This document shows positions 18,601 through 26,451 of a stretch of 64,000 bases of DNA, piece after piece (position 1 is the stretch's first letter; every line of letters begins with the position of its first letter). The notes beneath the pieces are model-generated. The model made no database searches. It had not been told where the DNA came from and saw only the letters and a program-made list of their open reading frames with translations. The DNA lies in the NCBI RefSeq assembly GCF_000376225.1, contig NZ_AQXL01000129.1, positions 1 through 64,000 of the forward strand, given 5' to 3'. A program made the position numbers and the translations under genes. This DNA comes from Effusibacillus pohliae DSM 22757. Its GTDB lineage: Bacteria > Bacillota > Bacilli > Tumebacillales > Effusibacillaceae.

Positions 18601-19482
18601 TTTGCCGCTTTTACGATCGAGGAATTAACCGCGGTCGCGGTGCAGGCAGCGGAGGCCGATATCCGCCGGGCCGCGGCAGGGCTTAGGGAATTCATCGATA
18701 CGGCGCAAGCGGATGCATCGGTGCGGCTGGAAAAACGCGAAGCGTTGCGGCAAGCGCTGCAGCAGGTGGAGCGGGCTGTTCAGGAGGTGCAAACCGAATC
18801 GGAAAGCCGGTCGATCGAACAGGAAATTGACGAACTGATTTATTATGTCAAGCAAAGGGTGTTCTTGTGTTACTATGACGCATTTAACGAGCGGTTCAGT
18901 TCGTCCGTGCTGCGGGACGATGCGAAAGACGTGAAACAACTGCTGGCCGGCTGTTTGGAGGAATTGATTCGCTTTTTGGCGTTCGATTTGGGGCAGGAAA
19001 TGCGGGCGACTGCCGTCCGTGTCGAAAATCAGGTCAATCGCGCTGGCGGGCGGATTTTTGACCAACTGGCCGAAACGGTGCAGAAACACATGCCCGGGTG
19101 TCAACTGCAACCCTACCGGAAGCGCTCGTTCCCGGTACCCGAATTCCCGGACACTCTGCCGGGTGCAGAGTTGAACCGGTTTGCCGGTGCGCTGTCGCTC
19201 TACAAAAACGCGAAAGATTTCTTTGAGCGGGACCAAAAAACAAAGATGCGGGGCGAGATCGAGAAACTGCTGCAGGAGCCGGTGGCAGCCTACCTGGCGG
19301 AAGCAGAGCGTATCTTGAAGACCGTTTACCTGGATGCGTTCCGGCAAGTGGTCGGGGAGTTGCGGCAGGATGTGACCAAGGAAACGAACGAATTTGCGGC
19401 AGGGTTGCTGGCCGCTTTGTCAATGCAAATGGACATCGAAGCGATGCAGCGGGCGGAACAACGTTTGCATCATTTGCTGTAG
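15679..19482 (+). CDS. dynA: Tandem dynamin-family GTPase
   Basis: A 1267-residue protein with two dynamin-like halves, as in Bacillus DynA (YpbR, 1193 residues). Half one: P-loop GHFSAGKSS (residues 47-55), DTPGID (about 137) and NQID (about 195). Half two: FGAFSAGKSS (about 645), DTPGAD (about 820) and VNAAD. Long helical stalk regions follow each GTPase domain. DynA binds membranes, tethers and fuses them, and helps cells survive pore-forming stress or phage. The ATG follows GGGAG by 8 bases. It is a single-gene unit. Confidence 0.9.
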   Translation: MGVQHLGDKLKQLETVFAQAGDRENARKLRQLADKYEQDRFVIAFCGHFSAGKSSMINRLLGSRVLPSSPIPTSANVVTIENGPSRARVWRRDGSYFDVPLADLSKLQEYAADGEVIETIRVQHPAGFLPDRVQLMDTPGIDSTDDAHRVATESALHLADIVLYVMDYNHVLSEVNFRFTKTLKDSGKPVWLVVNQIDKHNELELPFYVYQRSVGESFAAWGIEPDGIFFTTLKDSGHPYNQLGALQDALRSLLGHREPLHRRSIVQSALQLIEDHVQLESAKKEPEKQGYLAVLAEAEAAGIEAGIDALRERVVQLNKQAAQSESVAAELKAEMERELQTLIENAILTPYQTTELAGRYLESRKPGFRVGLLFAGSKTESERQRRLQELHTDFMGKVSANLDWHVKDLLVKIPERYGIRDEQYANSVYGLQLEITQQMLAGWVKEGALASREYMYQYAKDLAAEVKSMYRRAAADCIERAAKLAEADASERARELKNKLEAATRYLRAAEGLEQLKRRQAEYRSALRLLLEEERRAAVTAAASAHPVAVAAVKAGPGPMHPIASEALQTATHQVAEPAAQLAAAVEAGMEQQPGNFKASLVQAAAKLRQAAGETATIPGLQTIAAHMLARAERLERSLFTVALFGAFSAGKSSFANAMMGDLVLPVSPNPTTATINKILPPTVDWPHGSVRVKIKSLSDIAADIKGSLQLLGHQIVLPEPQGDALEDDVEDDGQPFFAEALQRISALDPVGVPPQAKPHVSFLKAVEQGWSGIRDRLGQELRVDMQQFRDFVAREEKACFVEWIELYYDCPLTRNGILLIDTPGADSINARHTKVAFEYIKNADAILFVTYYNHAFSNADREFLIQLGRVKDAFEMDKMFFLVNAADLAADEEELAGVVSHVRNNLIACGISMPRIYPVSSQLALLARLAEKGALPPSADRFYRKLTGTPEGASLPQPAEAVERSGIRSFETDFAAFTIEELTAVAVQAAEADIRRAAAGLREFIDTAQADASVRLEKREALRQALQQVERAVQEVQTESESRSIEQEIDELIYYVKQRVFLCYYDAFNERFSSSVLRDDAKDVKQLLAGCLEELIRFLAFDLGQEMRATAVRVENQVNRAGGRIFDQLAETVQKHMPGCQLQPYRKRSFPVPEFPDTLPGAELNRFAGALSLYKNAKDFFERDQKTKMRGEIEKLLQEPVAAYLAEAERILKTVYLDAFRQVVGELRQDVTKETNEFAAGLLAALSMQMDIEAMQRAEQRLHHLL

Positions 19483-19507
19483 AGGAAAAGGCACCGAACG
19501 TGCAAAC

Positions 19508-19529
19508 AAGGCTTGGGGATCCAAGCCTT
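19508..19529 (-). terminator. Terminator after the truncated haemoglobin gene (possibly bidirectional)
   Basis: AAGGCTTGG and CCAAGCCTT form a perfect 9-bp stem around GGAT. On the minus strand the tail is TTGTTT. It lies between the convergent dynA and haemoglobin genes. Confidence 0.6.
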
Positions 19530-19536
19530 GGCCGGT

Positions 19537-19938
19537 TTAGGGGGTACCTTTTGGTTCATCGGTATTGATCATATGATGCGCGGTTTGTACCAGTCGCTGC
19601 CAGATATGCTCCCGAATCTCGCCCGTCAATCGGATGTCGTCCAGCGCTTGCTGCATGCAGGACAGCCATGCCTGCGCCCGTTTTGGCGTAACCGGGAACG
19701 GCAGGTGGCGGGCCCGCAGCATCGGATGCCCAAACTCCTGCGAATACAAGGGAGGACCTCCCAGGAACTGCGTCAGAAACAGATATTGCTTGCGCTCGGT
19801 TTCTTCCCAATTCCCCGGAAAAATCGGGGCCAGGTCCGGATGTTTCCTGACGCGGGCGTAGAACGCTTTGACCAATTTGCGAATCGTGGGTTCGCCGCCG
19901 ATCAACTCGTACGGACTGACGTTTGCATCGTAATTCAT
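19537..19938 (-). CDS. Group II truncated haemoglobin
   Basis: A 133-residue globin of the 2-over-2 type, like YjbI/GlbO. YELIGGEPTIRKLVKAFYARV begins the fold, LGGPPLYSQEFGHPMLRARHLPF holds the proximal haem His region, and AWLSCMQQALDD fits helix G with its Trp. These proteins bind oxygen or nitric oxide and protect against NO and peroxide. AAAAGGAGCTTCTC precedes the ATG. It is divergent from pepF; in Bacillus subtilis the pepF and yjbI homologues are also neighbours, which supports both calls. Confidence 0.92.
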   Translation of the reverse strand: MNYDANVSPYELIGGEPTIRKLVKAFYARVRKHPDLAPIFPGNWEETERKQYLFLTQFLGGPPLYSQEFGHPMLRARHLPFPVTPKRAQAWLSCMQQALDDIRLTGEIREHIWQRLVQTAHHMINTDEPKGTP

Positions 19939-20088
19939 GAGAAGCTCCTTTTCTCCTGTTGTGCTATGTTCATTTCAACATATCGGGAGTGGAATTTCAA
20001 CAGCGGCTGACCGGAGCGAAAGCAACAAGTTCTGTACGAGCGGCCGCCGTCATACAATTAGAGACCGGCATGGTGTCGTTTGTTTTGG

Positions 20089-20094
20089 TATAAT
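20089..20094 (+). promoter_or_regulatory. Probable -10 box for pepF
   Basis: TATAAT at 20089 lies about 50 bases before the pepF start in the divergent region. The -35 hexamer is not clear. Confidence 0.4.
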
Positions 20095-20145
20095 TGGAAA
20101 AACTGTGTATGATATGCAAGCAACTTGTCAAGGAGGATGGTACAG

Positions 20146-21969
20146 ATGTCAGCCGCACCCGCTGCACGCATGTTGCCAAAGCGAAATGAAATACCGGATG
20201 AGATGAAGTGGAAACTGGAGGACATGTATGCCACCACAGAGCAGTGGGAACAGGATTTTCAGGAAGTCAGGAACCTGATCGTCAAGATTCAGGGGTTTGC
20301 GGGCAAACTGGCGGAATCGGCACACAATCTGCTCGATTGTCTGAAGGTGCAGGACCAACTGGCGGAAAAAATGGGCAGGCTGTACGCATACGCCCGCATG
20401 CGGCGCGATGAGGACAACACGAACGCTACATACCAGGCGCTGACCGATCGGGCCGCCACGCTCAGCGTGCAGGCATCCAGTGCGACGGCGTTTGTCACTC
20501 CGGAGATTTTGTCCATTCCGCCGGAAACGCTTGAACAATTTATGGCGGAAGAACCGGAATTGCAGTTGTATCAGTTTGCGTTGCAGGAAATTTTGCGGAC
20601 GAAGGAACATGTGCTGTCTCCCGCCGAGGAACAACTGCTCGCTGCGGTTGGCGAACTGGCGCATGCGCCGGGGACGATTTTCGGCATGTTAAACAATGCG
20701 GACATCAAGTTCCCGACCATTCGCGATGAGAATGGGGAAGAGGTGGAACTTACCAAGGGACGATACATTCAGTTTCTGGAAAGCAAAGACCGGCGGGTGC
20801 GAAAAGACGCGTTTGAGGCGCTCTACGCCACTTACCGCCAGCAGAAAAACACGCTGGCCGCGATTCTCAACGCGAGCGTCAAGAAAGACGTATTCTACGC
20901 AAAAGTCCGCAAATACGAATCGGCTCGGCATGCGGCGATGGACGCAGACAACATTCCGGTCGAAGTGTATGACAACCTGATTCGGACGGTTCGCGAATAC
21001 TTGCCCGAGATGTACCGGTATGTCAGACTGCGCAAAAAATTGCTGGGTGTCGACGAACTGCACATGTACGATCTGTTTGCGCCGATCGTGCCGGATGTCG
21101 AGTTCAAGATCTCCTATGAGGAAGCGAAGCGGATCGTTGCCAAAGGGTTGGAACCGCTTGGCGAGGAATACGGGAGCATTTTGCAGGAAGGGTTCAATTC
21201 CCGCTGGATCGATGTGCACGAGAATCAGGGCAAAACCAGCGGAGCCTATTCCTGGGGGCCTTATGGCACGCATCCGTTTGTCTTGCTAAACTGGCAGGAC
21301 AATATGAACAACATGTTTACGCTTGCACACGAGATGGGGCATGCGATCCATTCCTATTTCACGAACACCACCCAGCCGTTTACGTATTCGGACTATACGA
21401 TTTTTGTCGCGGAAGTGGCCTCCACCTGCAACGAGGCGCTGGTGCTTGAGCACCTGCTGCGGACCACGAGCGACCCGCGGGAACGGATGTATTTGATCAA
21501 TCATCAATTGGAAGCGTTCAGGGGTACCGTATTCCGGCAAACGATGTTTGCCGAATTCGAGAAAATGACGCATGAAAAAGTGGAAGCGGGCGAGCCGCTG
21601 ACACCGGAACTGCTGTGCCAGATGTATCGCGAACTGAATCTCGACTATTATGGCCCGGACATGGTGGTGGACGAGGAAATCGACATGGAGTGGGCACGGA
21701 TCCCGCATTTCTATAACGCGTTCTATGTGTACAAGTACGCTACCGGGTTCTCCGCCGCCACCGCCTTGTCCCAGCAGATTTTGCGGGAAGGAAAACCGGC
21801 GGTCGACCGTTACATCCGGTTCCTGAAAAGCGGCAGCTCGGATTATTCGATCAACCTGCTGAAGGCGGCGGGCGTCGATATGACTTCCCCGCAGCCGATC
21901 CGCGATGCGCTCGATGTGTTCAAGAAACTGCTGGATGAGATGGAGCAACTGGCAGAACAGGTTCGATAG
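20146..21969 (+). CDS. pepF: Oligoendopeptidase F
   Basis: A 607-residue cytosolic M3B metallopeptidase that degrades short peptides. The zinc site is LAHEMGHAIHSYF (about residue 394), with the third ligand Glu in VAEVASTCNEALV. An N-terminal helical domain and the closing YATGFSAATALSQQI match PepF throughout, at the usual length. AAGGAGG ends 9 bases before ATG 20146; an in-frame extension to 20125 has no such site. A terminator follows. Confidence 0.95.
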   Translation: MSAAPAARMLPKRNEIPDEMKWKLEDMYATTEQWEQDFQEVRNLIVKIQGFAGKLAESAHNLLDCLKVQDQLAEKMGRLYAYARMRRDEDNTNATYQALTDRAATLSVQASSATAFVTPEILSIPPETLEQFMAEEPELQLYQFALQEILRTKEHVLSPAEEQLLAAVGELAHAPGTIFGMLNNADIKFPTIRDENGEEVELTKGRYIQFLESKDRRVRKDAFEALYATYRQQKNTLAAILNASVKKDVFYAKVRKYESARHAAMDADNIPVEVYDNLIRTVREYLPEMYRYVRLRKKLLGVDELHMYDLFAPIVPDVEFKISYEEAKRIVAKGLEPLGEEYGSILQEGFNSRWIDVHENQGKTSGAYSWGPYGTHPFVLLNWQDNMNNMFTLAHEMGHAIHSYFTNTTQPFTYSDYTIFVAEVASTCNEALVLEHLLRTTSDPRERMYLINHQLEAFRGTVFRQTMFAEFEKMTHEKVEAGEPLTPELLCQMYRELNLDYYGPDMVVDEEIDMEWARIPHFYNAFYVYKYATGFSAATALSQQILREGKPAVDRYIRFLKSGSSDYSINLLKAAGVDMTSPQPIRDALDVFKKLLDEMEQLAEQVR

Positions 21970-21985
21970 GCGGATACCAGATGTC

Positions 21986-22010
21986 AGCCTCTCCGACCCG
22001 GAGAGGCTTT
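21986..22010 (+). terminator. Terminator after pepF
   Basis: AGCCTCTCC and GGAGAGGCT form a stem around GACCC, followed by TTGTT. Confidence 0.7.
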
Positions 22011-22228
22011 GTTCGTCAGGCGGGACGATTTTATGGGGGAGGTTCGGGTGTGGAAGCAAAAAATTTATTGTATCTTACAAGGTTCGACAAGATTCGTACT
22101 GAAATGCTAGTAGTATTGTCGTAGAGATTGTCCCGCGAAAAATGTAATTAAATCCGCGGTGATCTTGGTTTTTGAAGTGGGGGATTTTTCACATCGTAGG
22201 GGGATGTGCAGAGAGGAGGTGCGGAAAC
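22011..22228. other. Upstream region of the small peptide gene
   Basis: AT-rich in its first half. A short hairpin, CACATC/GATGTG (about 22188-22210), lies just before the ribosome site. I see no gene here; it probably holds the promoter of the small peptide gene and possibly of the following DUF5317 and GGDEF/HD-GYP genes. Confidence 0.35.
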
Positions 22229-22321
22229 ATGAAAAAAGCGATCGCTTTTGCCGTTGTGGCAACCATGTTTGCATTGAGTGCAGGAGCTATCTATACTGTT
22301 GGTTGGGGTGCTAAGTTCTAA
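22229..22321 (+). CDS. 30-residue hydrophobic peptide with signal-like N-terminus
   Basis: A frame of 30 codons with an excellent ribosome site (GAGAGGAGGTGCGGAAAC). The peptide starts MKKAIAFAVVATMFALSAG and ends with Trp-Gly-Ala-Lys-Phe. The two Lys followed by 17 hydrophobic residues look like a signal or membrane-insertion segment. It could be a small membrane protein or a secreted signal precursor. It lies 65 bases ahead of DUF5317 and a membrane-bound cyclic-di-GMP gene, and may be in the same transcript. I do not recognise a family. Confidence 0.5.
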   Translation: MKKAIAFAVVATMFALSAGAIYTVGWGAKF

Positions 22322-22386
22322 ATTATTAATAATATGGATGTCAAAGCCGGGGCCACCCGGCCATTTCTATGTTGGGGAGTGCAAAC

Positions 22387-22962
22387 ATGTTAATAGATGG
22401 TTTTGTTATCGGAATCATCGTGGCGGTATTCAGGGGCGGGAAATTGCGTGACCTGTTCGAGGCAAAACTGAAGCGGATCTGGCTGATCGTTTTTGCATTC
22501 TGCGTTCAATATGCTATTATAGTACTGAACCAATCATTTCTTCTGCCAGCCGTGATCATCAGCTACGGGGCGCTGCTGGCGTTCGCTTGTTTCAACCAGC
22601 GGCAGCCTGGCTTCCACTTCATCCTGGCGGGTATTGCCATGAATTTGCTGGTGATGGCGGCAAACGACGGCCGTATGCCGGTCGATGTGGGAATTGTCAG
22701 GCAGTATGCGCCGGACGGTGTTTCCGCTTTGCTGGCGGGCCAGTCCGGGAAGCATATCGCCATGTCGGAGCAGACGCATCTGAATTTGCTGGGGGACATT
22801 TTCTATCTGCATGCTCCGTATCCGCGCGAGGGGTTGGTCAGTTTGGGGGATATTGTGTTCAGCATCGGGGTATTTCTTTGGATCCAAAAGGTAATGGTCA
22901 GGAGGAGATCTCCCAAGCAAGGGAGTGTCGACCATGGTGTTTCACAGAACAATTTTGGATAA
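22387..22962 (+). CDS. DUF5317 membrane protein
   Basis: A 191-residue protein with about five transmembrane segments, matching DUF5317: an opening GFVIGIIVAVFRGGKL, the conserved NDGRMPV, and LGDIFYLHAPYP and SLGDIVFSIGVFLW near the end. Function unknown. GGGGAG lies 7 bases before ATG 22387; an ATG at 22369 has no such site. It overlaps the start of the GGDEF/HD-GYP gene by 29 bases, so the two are coupled. Homologues often neighbour cyclic-di-GMP or sporulation genes, but that is from memory. Confidence 0.75.
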   Translation: MLIDGFVIGIIVAVFRGGKLRDLFEAKLKRIWLIVFAFCVQYAIIVLNQSFLLPAVIISYGALLAFACFNQRQPGFHFILAGIAMNLLVMAANDGRMPVDVGIVRQYAPDGVSALLAGQSGKHIAMSEQTHLNLLGDIFYLHAPYPREGLVSLGDIVFSIGVFLWIQKVMVRRRSPKQGSVDHGVSQNNFG

Positions 22963-24757
22963 AAAACACATTCTGAATTTGTATGTGTTTTTGTGTGTTA
23001 CCTTATTTTCGGTTGTCTTTTATTTAAATTACAGACCAATCAGCACCTATGAATGGGTGGCGATCGTTACACTGGCTGGAATAGCAGCCGTCTTTGAGCT
23101 GCGAAGAATTATTCTTCCGACAGGAGACTGCTTATCATTATTTAGTCCTCTACTGTTTACTGCGGGAATATTATATGGAAAATTTCCTACATTGCTAATC
23201 GTATTGTTGATCGCAGTTGTTTTATTAATCAATCGTGTTCAAGACTGGAAGATTGTGTTATTTAATACCAGCCAAGTCGGTTTGTCAGCCTATATGGGGT
23301 TATTGGCATATGAAATGGCTGGCGGTATCGTTGGCAATTTCCATCTGGACAAATCGTTCACTTATTTATCGTTTATATTGGTGTTTTTTGTGACGAATGT
23401 GTCACTTGTAAGCTTTTACATGACATTGCGAAACGAATCACAACTTCTGGAGAATATTGCACGATTACTTCACAAGCAGTCCGTTCTGATCTATTTCACA
23501 TTTGTGTCTTTTGGCATCCTGATGACCATCGTCCTGCAGGCGGAGGGGCTTGGCGGCGTTATCCTGCTCAGCATTATCCTCCTCTTTCTCAGCATTACAT
23601 ACCGGCATTATTACGAAATGTATGATCATTTCCGTTTTCTGTCGATCAAGGATGAATTGACGGGGCTGTATAACCATCGCTATTTTCAGGAGAAGCTGAA
23701 TGAGATGGTCGCCAAAGGGGAGACGGTGTCCCTGTTACTGCTTGATCTTGATTATTTTAAGATCTACAATGACATGTACGGTCATCCGCAAGGGGACAAG
23801 CTGTTGCAGGAGATTTCCAAGGAGTTGGTGAAGGAGATTCCGGAGCATGGGGTGGTCTGCCGGTATGGCGGCGAGGAGTTTGCCGTTCTGCTGCCGGGGA
23901 CCGAGTCGGAGGAGGCGCTGGCGATCGCTGAGTCGATCCGGACGCGGATTGCGGGACATTCATTTTACGGCATGGAGCATATGCCGAAAAAACGAATCAC
24001 GGTGTCGGTCGGCGTTTCAACCTATCCCCGCATGGCCACCAGCAAGGAGAACCTGATCATGTTGGCCGACGAAGCGCTGTACAAAGTGAAATACACCAGC
24101 CGCAACAAGGTGCAGCTGTACTCTTCCCTGGTTGACGAGCTGAAGTCCCATTTTCAATTTGGCCAGGCAGAAACGGAACTGATCCAGATGATCAAGACGT
24201 TTCTGATGATTATCAACTCGAAGGACCGCTACACGTTCGGCCATACGGAGCGGGATATGGAATACGCGGAAGCGTTGGCCCGCAAAATCGGACTGCCGGA
24301 AGAGGAGATCAAATTTATCAGGTACGGTGCTTTGCTGCATGACATCGGCAAAGTGGAAGTGCCGACCGAAATTCTCAACAAAAAGACGCGGCTGACGGAC
24401 GAAGAATGGGAGATCATGAAAATGCACGTCATCTGGGGTGAAGAGATCGTCAAGCCGATTCGGGAACTGGCGCCTTGTCTGCCGATCATCCGCCATCATC
24501 ATGAACGGTATGACGGCAAAGGCTACCCGGATGGTCTGGCGGGCACCGACATTCCGTTGGCTGCCCGAATTTTGACGGTGGTGGACAGTTTCGACGCGAT
24601 GACCACCAACCGGCCGTATCAAAAGACAAAGACGATTCCGGAAGCGATCGAGGAACTGCGGCGGTGTTCCGGCACACAGTTCGATCCCGAATTGGTGGAA
24701 CCGTTTATCGAGGTGATAAAGGAATTGCGCACGGTACAGATGGAACAGGGCGCTTAA
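22934..24757 (+). CDS. Membrane-bound GGDEF/HD-GYP protein (cyclic-di-GMP synthesis and hydrolysis)
   Basis: A 607-residue protein. The first 230 or so residues hold about seven to eight transmembrane helices (a MASE-like sensor). Then comes a GGDEF domain with RYGGEEF (about residue 310), which should be catalytically active but lacks the RxxD inhibition site. Last is an HD-GYP phosphodiesterase domain with HDIGK (about 468) and HHHERYDGKGYP (about 520). One protein thus carries both the making and the breaking activity for cyclic di-GMP; which one dominates cannot be told. AAGGGAG precedes ATG 22934. The first part is AT-richer than the rest, suggesting a domain of different origin. Confidence 0.9.
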   Translation: MVFHRTILDKKHILNLYVFLCVTLFSVVFYLNYRPISTYEWVAIVTLAGIAAVFELRRIILPTGDCLSLFSPLLFTAGILYGKFPTLLIVLLIAVVLLINRVQDWKIVLFNTSQVGLSAYMGLLAYEMAGGIVGNFHLDKSFTYLSFILVFFVTNVSLVSFYMTLRNESQLLENIARLLHKQSVLIYFTFVSFGILMTIVLQAEGLGGVILLSIILLFLSITYRHYYEMYDHFRFLSIKDELTGLYNHRYFQEKLNEMVAKGETVSLLLLDLDYFKIYNDMYGHPQGDKLLQEISKELVKEIPEHGVVCRYGGEEFAVLLPGTESEEALAIAESIRTRIAGHSFYGMEHMPKKRITVSVGVSTYPRMATSKENLIMLADEALYKVKYTSRNKVQLYSSLVDELKSHFQFGQAETELIQMIKTFLMIINSKDRYTFGHTERDMEYAEALARKIGLPEEEIKFIRYGALLHDIGKVEVPTEILNKKTRLTDEEWEIMKMHVIWGEEIVKPIRELAPCLPIIRHHHERYDGKGYPDGLAGTDIPLAARILTVVDSFDAMTTNRPYQKTKTIPEAIEELRRCSGTQFDPELVEPFIEVIKELRTVQMEQGA

Positions 24758-24762
24758 TGATT

Positions 24763-24796
24763 CCCCCTTTGAATCGATTCAAGGGGGTTTTTTCTG
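24763..24796 (+). terminator. Terminator after the GGDEF/HD-GYP gene
   Basis: CCCCCTTTGAATC and GATTCAAGGGGG pair (one bulged T), followed by TTTTTT. Confidence 0.9.
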
Positions 24797-24887
24797 TCGA
24801 ATCGTGGTACAATGGAACAGGTTTTTTGTCCGCCTGGATGGACTGGCGGGCAATGGGAAAGCTGAATGGTAATGGCAGGTGAGCAGG

Positions 24888-25535
24888 ATGAGATTGCGCG
24901 GCAAGCAAAAAAAGCGGGCCCGCTTCTTTCGGATGCAGGATGAATTTGTGCAAGAACCTCAGCGGTACAAGGGGAAATGGAACGAGGCGTACTTCCGGCG
25001 AACGGCTCCGCTGCATGTGGAACTGGGAACGGGGCGTGGGCAATTTATCTCGACCCTTGCGTTTCTGAATCCGGACATCAACTACATCGGGATTGAAAAA
25101 TTCCCGGAAGTAATCATCCGGGCGCACGACAAGAAAGTGGAGCGGAATGTATCGAATCTGGCACTTGTCTGTTTTGATGTGACCGATATTCTGGAGATTT
25201 TCGGGGAGCGGGAAGTGGATCGCATTTACCTGAATTTCAGCGATCCGTGGCCGAAGAAAAAACATGCGGATCGCAGACTGACGTCCAAGCCGTTTCTCGA
25301 AAAATACCGGTACATTTTGCAGCCGGACGGAGAGATTCATTTCAAGACAGACAACCAAAAACTGTTTGAGTTCTCCCTGAATACATTTTGTGAAGCGGGC
25401 TGGCGGCTTCGCAACATTACGTTTGACCTGCACAACAGCGGGTTCGAAGGAAATGTGATGACCGAATATGAAGCGAAATACGCCGCACAAGGGCTCCCGA
25501 TTTACCGGTTGGAAGCCTTTTTAGACAAGCGGTAG
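24888..25535 (+). CDS. trmB: tRNA (guanine(46)-N7)-methyltransferase
   Basis: A 215-residue SAM-dependent enzyme that methylates G46 in the tRNA variable loop. The opening MRLRGKQKKRAR, the SAM-binding LHVELGTGRGQFI, YIGIEKFPEVI and the catalytic YLNFSDPWPKKKHADRRLT are all diagnostic. ATG 24888 matches the usual family start. A GTG nine bases upstream is an alternative; neither has a strong ribosome site. It stands alone and converges with the glnL-like gene. Confidence 0.93.
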   Translation: MRLRGKQKKRARFFRMQDEFVQEPQRYKGKWNEAYFRRTAPLHVELGTGRGQFISTLAFLNPDINYIGIEKFPEVIIRAHDKKVERNVSNLALVCFDVTDILEIFGEREVDRIYLNFSDPWPKKKHADRRLTSKPFLEKYRYILQPDGEIHFKTDNQKLFEFSLNTFCEAGWRLRNITFDLHNSGFEGNVMTEYEAKYAAQGLPIYRLEAFLDKR

Positions 25536-25548
25536 CCGCCCGTTCAAC

Positions 25549-26451
25549 TTATTGTTGCTTCACTTCCATATAAAAAGCGGCCAGAAATTTACGCACATTG
25601 ATTCGGCAGCGGGTGTTTTTTTCGCCGTTTTCAATTTCCTGCATGCGCAGGCGGACTTCCTGAAAATCAAACAGGCGCGGGGCAAAATGTTCAAAGATCG
25701 GATTGGCATAATCGGTCAAACCGATCGAAGCCAAATGGGAGAACGCCTGCAGGACCGTGCGGCGAATACGCTGCTCCATGGCGCGGGCCTCTTTTTGCAA
25801 CTCCTGTTCGTTTTGTGTTTGGGACATGCGCAGGACGGACAGGTATAACTCTTTTAACTGCGGAAGGTCGCGTAACGGACGGCCGTTTTGTTCTTCTTGC
25901 GACAACCATCGCATGATAAGCAGCAAATCGGGTGCCCCCGCTTCTCCCGCGATCCCCAATTGCAGCAAAAGATGGCGCACTTTTCTTTCCAAGGGGGGAG
26001 AGGGCTCCATCTGAGGGGGCTCCTGTGCTTTTTCATCCAACATCCGCAGCGACTGGCGGATGGAGTTGAGCGAACTCGCCAGGGACAAATGGTCTGCCAC
26101 CCTACGCAAGACGGCAAGCACTTCGAGGCGGTTCACCGGCTTGTGAATGAATGTGTCCACCCCCTGCAAATACGCTTCCCCCACCATCTCCTTGTTTTCC
26201 ACTTGGGATATCATGATAAACCTTCCCTCGAATCCCTCCTCCCGCAGCGTCTTGATTGTTTCGATCCCGTCACGCCCCGGCATCAGCAGGTCGATCAGCA
26301 CCACATCCACATGGTAAAGATGATCAATCGACACGTGCAGGCCATCCTGGGCTTGCCCGACGACTTCCCCGAGCCCGCTTTCCGCGATGATCCGCTCCAA
26401 CATTTTGCGCGTAACCGGATCGTCTTCGATCAGAAAAAAGCGCAACCGCAT
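25549..26451 (-). CDS. Response regulator, GlnL/YcbB family
   Basis: A 300-residue protein. Residues 1-120 form a receiver domain (FFLIEDDPVTRKML, phospho-acceptor Asp in VDVVLIDLLMPG, Lys in FIHKPVN). The rest resembles the YcbB output domain, with LNVRKFLAAFYME-like RINVRKFLAAFYMEV at the end. In Bacillus subtilis the GlnK/GlnL pair senses glutamine and switches on its use. It follows directly after the kinase stop (TAA, then ATG with no gap), at the end of the glutamine-transporter gene set. Confidence 0.8.
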   Translation of the reverse strand: MRLRFFLIEDDPVTRKMLERIIAESGLGEVVGQAQDGLHVSIDHLYHVDVVLIDLLMPGRDGIETIKTLREEGFEGRFIMISQVENKEMVGEAYLQGVDTFIHKPVNRLEVLAVLRRVADHLSLASSLNSIRQSLRMLDEKAQEPPQMEPSPPLERKVRHLLLQLGIAGEAGAPDLLLIMRWLSQEEQNGRPLRDLPQLKELYLSVLRMSQTQNEQELQKEARAMEQRIRRTVLQAFSHLASIGLTDYANPIFEHFAPRLFDFQEVRLRMQEIENGEKNTRCRINVRKFLAAFYMEVKQQ

